Below are positions 16,511-21,630 of a stretch of 21,630 bases of DNA, in pieces. The DNA comes from a virus. How positions within the stretch are numbered: the first letter of the stretch is position 1; each line of letters starts with the position of its first letter. The notes under the pieces are model-generated. The model worked only from the letters and a program-made list of their open reading frames with translations, was not told where the DNA came from and did no database searches. Made by a program: the position numbers and the translations under genes. The DNA lies in IMG/VR virus record IMGVR_UViG_3300010885_041594, positions 1 to 21,630 of that record; one strand, written 5' to 3'.

Positions 16511-17416
16511 TTAACAAGAGAAAGTATTATCAATTTGTCCAGAATTAGGAATTCTAATTCCATTATTTGCTGATATATTTTTATAATATAGGTTTGCTCC
16601 AACAAATATAGTTGTTAATCCTGGGTCAACATACACAAAACTTCCAAAAGCAAACGTAGAACTAGTTGAGTATAACGTTATCACTGGAACAGTTTCAAGA
16701 CAAGCTAAAGCATTATTTGCAGTTCCTATAGAAAATCCTGCTGAATAAATTACAGTGGTGGTTGTTGTTGTAGTTGGTGGTATTGTAGTTGTACTAGTTG
16801 TAGTACTGGTCGATGTACTAGTACTAGTAGAAGTGCTAGTCGAAGTGCTTGTACTAGTTGAGGTACTGGTACTTGTAGAGGTACTTGTACTACTAGAACT
16901 AGTTGTAGTAGTTGTAGGTACTGCAGTAGTGCTGGTACTCGTTGTTGTTGAGCTAGTACTAGTTGATGTACTTGTACTAGTGCTACTAGAACTAGTAGTA
17001 GTTGTAGTTGGTACTAAAGTGGTACTAGTACTGGTTGTAGTACTAGTAGAACTAGAAGTAGTTGTTGTTGTAGAAGGTGGAATAGTACTCGTAGATGTTG
17101 TTGTAATTATAATTCCTGCACCAGAAGTACGACAACTACAATCTTTTATACATCCAGATGTAAATCTTCTCACTTTACTAGCAATCATATTAACAGTGAA
17201 ATGACCTGCATAGTTTGGATTACATATCTTATATTGCAATATGCGTTTATAGTTCAATAAATCAGAAAGAACTTCATGGTTAAAAGATTTGTTTAGCATA
17301 AATACAACATTGTTGTATAAGCTAACACTCATCTCTGCAACCTTGCAGTCAATACTGTCAATTAATGAACATACATCTTCGCATTCTGCACAATTAGTTA
17401 ATCTAGGTGTTAACAT
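16511..17416 (-). CDS. Conserved crAss-like small domain fused to a long Ser/Thr stalk and C-terminal knob
   Basis: This is a 301-residue protein. Residues 1-98 form a compact Cys-rich domain (NCAECEDVCSLIDSIDC, VLSDLLNYKRILQYKICN, SGCIKDCSC) of a kind I associate with conserved small proteins of crAss-like structural blocks. Residues about 104-222 are a Ser/Thr stalk with a repeated block (VPTTTTTSSSSTSTSTST occurs twice). Residues 223-301 form a knob with SFVYVDPGLTTIFVG and a terminal Cys, related in pattern to the end of the 279-aa protein. It overlaps the preceding 39-aa gene by 7 nt, which suggests coupled translation. I infer a virion-attached stalk or fibre. The N-terminal domain may be the ancestral protein, with stalk and knob added later. 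Confidence 0.75.
   Translation of the reverse strand: MLTPRLTNCAECEDVCSLIDSIDCKVAEMSVSLYNNVVFMLNKSFNHEVLSDLLNYKRILQYKICNPNYAGHFTVNMIASKVRRFTSGCIKDCSCRTSGAGIIITTTSTSTIPPSTTTTTSSSTSTTTSTSTTLVPTTTTTSSSSTSTSTSTSTSSTTTSTSTTAVPTTTTTSSSSTSTSTSTSTSTSTSTSTSTSTSTSTSTSTTTSTTTIPPTTTTTTTVIYSAGFSIGTANNALACLETVPVITLYSTSSTFAFGSFVYVDPGLTTIFVGANLYYKNISANNGIRIPNSGQIDNTFSC
16751..17107 (-). repeat. Ser/Thr stalk repeat with internal ~31-residue period
   Basis: Residues about 104-222 contain three similar blocks introduced by PPSTTTTT, LVPTTTTT and AVPTTTTT, each followed by SSSS and (ST)n. The last extends into a roughly 30-residue (ST)n run. The plus-strand DNA is dense in ACTAGT, AGTACT and GTAC words with varied synonymous codons. 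Tandem duplication followed by drift is likely. Confidence 0.82.
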
Positions 17417-17529
17417 AATCTAAAAAATTTTAATGCTTTGTTTGCAGCAGCACGACAAGCTGCACACAAGCCATCTTTTAATTGACACCCACATCCAACA
17501 TTAGCACCACAATTTCCACAATTTGCCAT
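17410..17529 (-). CDS. Cysteine-rich 39-aa miniprotein (zinc-ribbon-like)
   Basis: ATG at 17527-17529 opens a 39-codon frame ending TAA at 17410-17412. The protein begins MANCGNCGANVGCGC and contains GLCAACRAAANKA. Cysteines lie at 4, 7, 13, 15, 22, 25 and 39, giving C-x2-C, C-x-C and C-x2-C groups, enough for one zinc site. The gene sits 6 nt after the 187-aa gene, and its stop overlaps the start of the 301-aa gene by 7 nt, so it fits the operon tightly. The function is unknown. It may be a virion staple or a regulator, and it is easily missed because of its size. Confidence 0.72.
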   Translation of the reverse strand: MANCGNCGANVGCGCQLKDGLCAACRAAANKALKFFRLC

Positions 17530-17535
17530 TTGATT

Positions 17536-18099
17536 TTAATTAAAATTATTTATATAATTATTACCAGAGCATCCACAATTATTTCTTATAAAGGCTGTTA
17601 ATGCTCTATCTGCTTGGTTATATAGTTTATTTGCATTTACTATTGCACAGTTATTAGCTGCTGCAATTGCTCCTTGAATAAAGAAATATATAGAAGTTAG
17701 TTCCACTTTAGATTGTGTTCTAATTGCACTATCACATTCCATCATATCAAGTGTCATAAATGCTTGATCAAATCTTTCTTGAATTTTATCTGTACGCATT
17801 ATAGATTTTTCTACAAAATTTACAAATGAAGGTGCAATAGAATATCTTAAGTGATATACACCATCAGGAAGAGGTTGACTAGTCCCTGCTGATGAAATTC
17901 CTAAATTTGCTGATGTAAAGATATTAAAATTATCAACATCAAAAGGAATAACTGCAACATTAAATCCAGGAGGAGTTATTTCTATTGTTGGAGATGTTAC
18001 ATTAGGGGGAGTAGTTGGATATGTAGAAGCATCAATAACTCCAAGAGTCAAAGTGTTGTACGTAGGAACTACTAAAATATCTAAGTTTAATGATGGCAT
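17536..18099 (-). CDS. Conserved structural-block protein, 187 aa
   Basis: I choose ATG at 18097-18099 (MPSLNLDILVVPTYN). The longer frame would start at 18139-18141, inside the stem of a terminator hairpin, and would add 14 poor residues. Residues about 1-95 look like a beta domain (TLGVIDAS, SPTIEITPPGFNVAVIPF, GVYHLRYSIAP). Residues 100-170 are helical (KSIMRTDKIQERFDQAFMTL, TSIYFFIQGAIAAANNC), with a CGC end. The pattern of a beta head and a helix that counts 'DMMECD' resembles conserved small proteins between head and fibre genes of crAss-like phages, possibly a fibre-docking protein. It lies just 15 nt after the terminator T-run, so its expression depends on read-through or RNA processing. 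Confidence 0.7.
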   Translation of the reverse strand: MPSLNLDILVVPTYNTLTLGVIDASTYPTTPPNVTSPTIEITPPGFNVAVIPFDVDNFNIFTSANLGISSAGTSQPLPDGVYHLRYSIAPSFVNFVEKSIMRTDKIQERFDQAFMTLDMMECDSAIRTQSKVELTSIYFFIQGAIAAANNCAIVNANKLYNQADRALTAFIRNNCGCSGNNYINNFN

Positions 18100-18114
18100 A
18101 TTGTTTTGTTTTAA

Positions 18115-18148
18115 TAAAAAAGGGGAGGAATAAAATTCCATCCCCTTT
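18115..18148 (-). terminator. Strong intrinsic terminator after the abundant structural gene
   Basis: On the minus strand AAAGGGGA (18148-18141) pairs with TCCCCTTT (18126-18119). A single bulged base follows, then GGAAT pairs with ATTCC around a 3-nt loop, giving 13 pairs in all. A T-rich run begins in the 3' arm and continues to about 18115. The next start codon (18099) is only about 15 nt away, leaving no room for a promoter, so partial termination or RNA processing is likely. Confidence 0.88.
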
Positions 18149-18173
18149 GATTAATTATTAATTAGTTCACTAA

Positions 18174-19373
18174 TTATGGTGCTGTAGTTGTAGTAGTAGT
18201 TGCAGGAGCTACAGTAGTAGTGGAAGTTGTAGTGATACAATCTCCAGATGAAGTGAAGAACTCATCTCCAAGAGCAGCAGCTAAAATATTGTTTACAGTT
18301 GTAGATTCAGTTGAACCAGTAACAGCAGCTATAATAACTGTAGAATCTTCTGTGATGTAATCACCCCAGTTGTATGCACCTTTGTAATACTCGTTAAATT
18401 TAACATAGTAAGTATCATAAGTAGCACCAGGAGTAACCCAGCTTTCGAAGTTACCATTGTAACCAGCCATTCTGTATAAATGTTTCAAATATCCTGCTTG
18501 GTAGCTATAGAAGTTTTTCTCTAATTGAGCAATTTCTGTAGACAATCCTCTAGCAAAGTTAGACTCTTGTGTAATTACTGCTTCAGCAACAATGTTACAA
18601 TTATCAGCAACAATAAAGTCAGCTGTAGTTGCAGGACCACTGTATACAAAAGTTCTAAACCAAAGTCTATCAAATTCGAATGGGAAAGCAGCAACGTCAC
18701 ATGGTTGTCCATATACAGTTATTGGTTTTCCTTCAATTCTTAAAATAGTTCCACCTACATTTGTAAATGTATAGAACTGAGATAAGCTAATGTTATCAGG
18801 GTTGATACCACCATAAGCTGCTAATCCATCAGGACCATATACATCAGAAGTAGCTTCTAATTTAGCAATGAATTGATCAATTAATGCATTTGTATCAACT
18901 GTATCACATGGGTTACCATCACACTCACAACAAGGTGCTTGTACAGTTACTGAACGTGTGAATCCATTGAAATACAATGTGTTAAGATAAGAAGAGAATC
19001 CTCTTAGTGTTAATGTAACAACATCACCACAATGAACATTCCAGTCACTAACTTCAGTAATTTGATTTACTGGAGTTGGACATCCTGTTACTCTGTAAGC
19101 TTCGATTACATTTGATTTACAAGAAGATCCACCTGGACATCCTGCAATCTTATCAGAACGTTTTGTTCCTTGAAGATAAGTGTTAATTCTACCTTGAGCT
19201 ACGTAAAAATAAGGATAGTTATCAACATTTCCAGAATTTACAGCTACATAATTTGGATTAAAAAATCCTACTTCGCCAATGTTTCCATCAAGCTCTTGTG
19301 TCAATACTCCAGCACTAGCGATTGGAACGCCACTGGGAACCACGAATAACGTGGTTAATGAAAAATCTGCCAT
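18174..19373 (-). CDS. Abundant crAss-like virion structural protein (auxiliary capsid candidate) with Thr tail
   Basis: This is a 399-residue protein starting MADFSLTTLFVVPSGVPIAS. Recognisable stretches are NVDNYPYFYVAQGRINTYLQ, CCECDGNPCD, IAQLEKNFYSYQAGYLKHLY and YDTYYVKFNEYYKGAYNWGD. I associate this style with a highly conserved structural protein downstream of the major capsid gene in crAss-like phages; auxiliary capsid protein is one possibility. The codons include more GGT, AAC, TAC and GCT than the surrounding AT-rich genes. That and a strong terminator directly downstream fit high expression. The C-terminus (about 384-399) is a bare Thr-rich tail ending TTTTTTAP with no domain after it, like the tails of three other proteins here. 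The A-rich leader AAATAAATAAA precedes ATG. Confidence 0.78.
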   Translation of the reverse strand: MADFSLTTLFVVPSGVPIASAGVLTQELDGNIGEVGFFNPNYVAVNSGNVDNYPYFYVAQGRINTYLQGTKRSDKIAGCPGGSSCKSNVIEAYRVTGCPTPVNQITEVSDWNVHCGDVVTLTLRGFSSYLNTLYFNGFTRSVTVQAPCCECDGNPCDTVDTNALIDQFIAKLEATSDVYGPDGLAAYGGINPDNISLSQFYTFTNVGGTILRIEGKPITVYGQPCDVAAFPFEFDRLWFRTFVYSGPATTADFIVADNCNIVAEAVITQESNFARGLSTEIAQLEKNFYSYQAGYLKHLYRMAGYNGNFESWVTPGATYDTYYVKFNEYYKGAYNWGDYITEDSTVIIAAVTGSTESTTVNNILAAALGDEFFTSSGDCITTTSTTTVAPATTTTTTAP

Positions 19374-19399
19374 TTTATTTATTTATTAAAGTTAAAAAT

Positions 19400-20131
19400 T
19401 TACTCGTTTGTTTGTATTCTATATGCTGCATTTTGTACAGCACTTTGGTTTTCTGTGTACATTGCTAGATTTTGTACTGTTAAGTCTAACAATTCATCTT
19501 CTAGATATGTTTCTAATTCACAATCTTGATCAAATGATGGTTGTCCATCGAACATTATATATCCTGCTTTGTTTATATATACAGGATATCTCATATATGA
19601 TATATTTATATTCTTAGGAATAAATGTTCCATCTGTAAATATACTTATTTCATCTGATGCAAGAAAGTTAAATGTTTCTTGATATTCAAAGCTTGGTTTG
19701 TAATGAGTGTTATTCAAAATGAATTGTAGATCACCATGCTTTGCAAGATCTCTATTAATCCAAATCTTTCTATCCTTACATCTTCCTTTATCAGCTAAAA
19801 CATATGAATCTACATAGAACATATATTTTGGTTCTAATGTATGAATATCAGCTTTCCATTGATTTAATTCTGCATTTTTTAATGTTAATGGAAGTTGTCC
19901 ATCATTATACGCTACTACAAGACTTTGTAAATCTTCGTAACGTTTTTTAAATGAATCAAGACCCATTTGACTAACAGTACTAATGTTATCAATTTTCTGC
20001 TTTATCAATTTAATCTGAGCCTCGTTAAGAGCTAAAATCTTATCTTCAAGCTGAATTTGTTGATGTTCATTAGTAGATAGCTTATTTAGTCTTTGATCAA
20101 TTTTATATAATAAACTATCTACTTGAATCAT
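19400..20131 (-). CDS. Conserved head-block protein with N-terminal coiled coil
   Basis: This is a 243-residue protein. Residues about 1-75 read as a coiled coil (LLYKIDQRLNKLS, IQLEDKILALNEAQIKLIKQ, LDSFKKRYEDLQSLVVAYN). The rest is mixed (PKYMFYVDSYVLADKGRCKD, SDEISIFTDGTFIPKN, ISYMRYPVYINKAGYIMFDG), ending in an acidic helical part (DCELETYLEDELLDLTVQNL). It lies between two conserved head genes with gaps of 24-26 nt. The YMRYP-x-YI-x-KAGYI style suggests a conserved structural protein of the crAss-like head or connector region, but I cannot give its role. Confidence 0.68.
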   Translation of the reverse strand: MIQVDSLLYKIDQRLNKLSTNEHQQIQLEDKILALNEAQIKLIKQKIDNISTVSQMGLDSFKKRYEDLQSLVVAYNDGQLPLTLKNAELNQWKADIHTLEPKYMFYVDSYVLADKGRCKDRKIWINRDLAKHGDLQFILNNTHYKPSFEYQETFNFLASDEISIFTDGTFIPKNINISYMRYPVYINKAGYIMFDGQPSFDQDCELETYLEDELLDLTVQNLAMYTENQSAVQNAAYRIQTNE

Positions 20132-20155
20132 ATTTTATATTTTTTAGATACTATG

Positions 20156-21127
20156 TTATACAGCAGCTATTTTTTTTGTTTTTAATTTTTGCTCAAGAAC
20201 AATTAATTCATCTTGATTATCATCATCAGCAAGGAATTTAACTAATGAATCCTCGTCTGAAGCTATTTCATAATCTCCTTCATAAATCTTACCAGTTGGT
20301 TTGATTCTATATACAGAGTGATTAATTGCTTGTTTAACTAAATCTTTAATATGTAACAAGTTTTCTTTCATGTCAGCAAATCTGTTAAATACTTCAACAG
20401 GATTTAAACCTTGGAATGATCCAGATTTGAACTCTGATTGTTTTAACATGTTATCTACTTGATTATATACAATCTCTTCTTTAGTATCTTCTGTCACTGG
20501 TAAACCTAAAAGTCTTGCAACTTTACGTTTTTTCTCAGGACTCATGCTATCAAATTTAACAATTGCTTTATTAATCAATTGTTTTTTCTTGAATACTATT
20601 CCACTTTCAATATCTTCATCAACAATGTAGAATTGTGTATCTGCTGGATATTCACCTCTTTCCCAAGCTTGATAAGAACTTGCAATAGTTGGGTGAACTC
20701 TTAACCATGAAAATGCTAATTCCTGAAAAGGAACGCTAAGATCAAAGTAGTTATCTCCATCTAATAATTTTACAGGTTGTACGTGTGTAACGTCATCTGT
20801 AGAAGTTGATAATCCATAGTTCCAAAATTTAGATCTTGGTGATAAATCAATATCTCCTAATGCAGATTCTAATTTCTCACGAAGTTTTGTAACTCTTTCT
20901 ATCTCCATTTCTCTTTCAGTTGGATCTGAAATCCTCTTAATGTAAGAAGCATTTGCATCTAACCCTGTTCTGTACTGACCATCTAACTCCTTATAAGGAT
21001 ATTTAAAAACTCCTGTACCAGGAATTCTTGTCATATTGTTTCTTGAAAGCTCACTTTGCATTGTCTGCAATTGTGTATTATTTGAATAGTCTTTCTTGAT
21101 TGTAGAAATTTTGCCTAACTTGCCCAT
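20156..21127 (-). CDS. Conserved crAss-like head-block protein after the major capsid gene
   Basis: This is a 323-residue, mostly helical and charged protein. Recognisable parts are IPGTGVFKYPYKELDGQYRT, DPTEREMEIERVTKLREKLE, SPRSKFWNYGL, EYPADTQFYIVDEDIESGIV, MSPEKKRKVARLLGLPVTED and an acidic end (SLVKFLADDDNQDELIVLEQ), then the basic KLKTKKIAAV. Position directly after the major capsid gene and this overall style match a conserved crAss-like structural-block protein. A scaffold, core or auxiliary capsid role is possible. The long structured spacer 21128-21291 lies upstream, so its translation may be set by that leader. Confidence 0.7.
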   Translation of the reverse strand: MGKLGKISTIKKDYSNNTQLQTMQSELSRNNMTRIPGTGVFKYPYKELDGQYRTGLDANASYIKRISDPTEREMEIERVTKLREKLESALGDIDLSPRSKFWNYGLSTSTDDVTHVQPVKLLDGDNYFDLSVPFQELAFSWLRVHPTIASSYQAWERGEYPADTQFYIVDEDIESGIVFKKKQLINKAIVKFDSMSPEKKRKVARLLGLPVTEDTKEEIVYNQVDNMLKQSEFKSGSFQGLNPVEVFNRFADMKENLLHIKDLVKQAINHSVYRIKPTGKIYEGDYEIASDEDSLVKFLADDDNQDELIVLEQKLKTKKIAAV

Positions 21128-21161
21128 AATGTAGTTTAATTAATAATTGGTTTATAATTTG

Positions 21162-21220
21162 AAGAGTGTCCCTATCGAAAGGAATGCAATATAAACATGA
21201 AGTCTATATTCATCACTCTT
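21162..21220 (-). ncRNA. Predicted three-way-junction RNA element between capsid gene and next gene
   Basis: On the minus strand AAGAGTG (21220-21214) pairs with CACTCTT (21168-21162). This closes two hairpins with no unpaired junction base. The first is ATGAATATAG (21213-21204) with TTTATATTGCAT (21194-21184 region), giving 10 pairs with one bulged G and one G-U, and a 9-nt loop. The second is TCCTT (21183-21179) with AGGGA (21173-21169), with one G-U and loop TCGAT. It lies in the 164-nt spacer between the capsid stop and ATG 21127. The fold is read by hand; no family is recognised. Confidence 0.5.
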
Positions 21221-21222
21221 TT

Positions 21223-21282
21223 GAAAAGGTTCCCCTCTGGGAGGGTGAGGGGAATACTTTTCCTATTGTCGCCTGATTAGGC
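21223..21282 (-). terminator. Stable hairpin(s) after the major capsid gene, terminator- or stabilizer-like
   Basis: 21247-21254 and 21230-21237 form a perfect 8-bp stem TTCCCCTC / GAGGGGAA around a 9-nt loop. After a 1-by-2-nt internal loop, GAAAAG (21223-21228) pairs with CTTTTC (21257-21262), extending the stem by 6 bp. A second small hairpin, GCCT-GATT-AGGC, lies at 21271-21282 just after the stop. No T run follows the main stem on the minus strand, so 3'-end protection or processing is as likely as termination. Confidence 0.6.
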
Positions 21283-21291
21283 TGATGTTTA

Positions 21292-21630
21292 TTAGAATTG
21301 TGGGATTTCTTCAATCAACACAGTTCTCGAAAGATCTTCAATGAATACGTCACATCTGTCTTTCATCCAGATCTCGTATCCTGGGAATTTGTTAGCTGAA
21401 CTCATACCTTGAGACTTAGCAAAACCTAAGTGGTGACGAGTACCATCAATGTATCCCCAAGTCATAGAAGGAGCACCTTTCATACGTACCTCTCTAATGT
21501 TGTTTACCATTGAACCATCAGACATTGGAGAAACGTCAAACACCATGAATACTGGAGTAGATTTTTTGTTTTGTCCAAACTCTAAGTTAGATTGTGGTAA
21601 ATCTAATTCTTTTAAGTGAATTAATTCAAC
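21292..21630 (-). CDS. Major capsid protein, crAss-like HK97-fold (C-terminal 112 residues, partial)
   Basis: The frame is open from the right edge to TAA at 21292-21294, giving the last 112 residues. It includes QSNLEFGQNKKSTPVFMVFD, NNIREVRMKGAPSMTWGYID, GTRHHLGFAKSQGMSSANKF and PGYEIWMKDRCDVFIEDLSR. The SMTWGYIDG-x-RHHLG style and the position at the head of the structural block match the C-terminus of crAss-like major capsid proteins. An internal ATG at 21544-21546 is not the start, since the frame continues 28 codons upstream to the edge. The codons are richer in GGT, AAC, TAC and CAC than most of the window, as in the 399-aa gene, fitting a highly expressed protein. Confidence 0.78.
   Translation of the reverse strand, partial: VELIHLKELDLPQSNLEFGQNKKSTPVFMVFDVSPMSDGSMVNNIREVRMKGAPSMTWGYIDGTRHHLGFAKSQGMSSANKFPGYEIWMKDRCDVFIEDLSRTVLIEEIPQF

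Noticed and set aside
11120-17107. CRISPR array, suggested by dense repeats
   Set aside because: The repeats are codon-phased low-complexity triplets without constant repeat and unique spacer structure, inside translated genes.
11082-17204. Plus-strand frames encoding long Val/Leu-rich runs (VVVVVV, LVLVDVLVEV)
   Set aside because: They are the exact reverse complement of the Thr and Ser/Thr linkers; the real genes read through on the minus strand with domains on both sides.
18100-18141. Longer start for the 187-aa gene (14 extra residues from ATG 18141)
   Set aside because: That ATG lies in the stem of a strong terminator, and the extra residues are encoded by the hairpin and T run; ATG 18099 gives a normal N-terminus.
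21162-21220. Hammerhead ribozyme or tRNA in the capsid spacer
   Set aside because: The three-way junction lacks the CUGANGA and GAAA core on either strand and has no free junction bases; there is no acceptor or anticodon arm layout for a tRNA.
1-21630. Stop-codon reassignment inside these genes
   Set aside because: All genes are open under the standard code with no in-frame TAG or TGA needed; only the TAA-only stop use is noted.

Overview
The window is a stretch of an AT-rich tailed-phage genome. Every gene I can support lies on the minus strand, so transcription runs from high to low coordinates. The gene content and order match the virion-structural block of a crAss-like phage (Crassvirales) infecting a Bacteroidota host: major capsid protein C-terminus, conserved head proteins, an IHF-like subunit, a P22 gp4-like tail tubular (ring) protein and a giant stabilization/muzzle-type protein. 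The starts agree with a Bacteroidota host: they follow A-rich leaders of the AAATAAA type with no Shine-Dalgarno core, and the one promoter-like site fits the Bacteroidota pattern loosely. All 17 stop codons inside the window are TAA.

Layout in transcription order. (1) Head genes, 21630-18174: the 3' end of the major capsid gene, a 164-nt structured spacer, two conserved structural genes (20156-21127, 19400-20131) and a probably abundant structural protein (18174-19373) ending at a strong hairpin terminator. (2) Small genes, 18099-17410: a conserved 187-aa protein and an unlisted 39-aa cysteine-rich miniprotein. (3) Fibre island, 17416-10245: six adhesin or fibre-like genes. All but the tail-collar protein are built from small cysteine-flanked domains joined by poly-Thr or Ser/Thr linkers. 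An adaptor-gene plus 'GPF'-gene pair occurs twice in tandem. The island ends at a strong terminator. (4) Tail block, 10069-1: from a candidate promoter, a metallophosphoesterase, a conserved cysteine-rich protein, an IHF-like protein, the tail tubular protein, a 2032-aa stabilization/muzzle-type protein and a GPF-headed gene that runs off the left edge.

The most unusual signals are these. One modular vocabulary (GPF domain, DLIYDGPN-type adaptor, cysteine-flanked beads, Thr linkers) is spread over many unrelated virion proteins. The stabilization/muzzle protein appears split in two by inserted modules and a single in-frame TAA. A three-way-junction RNA with no unpaired junction bases lies next to the capsid gene. 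Family assignments come from reading the translations and from memory of these families; no database search was possible.
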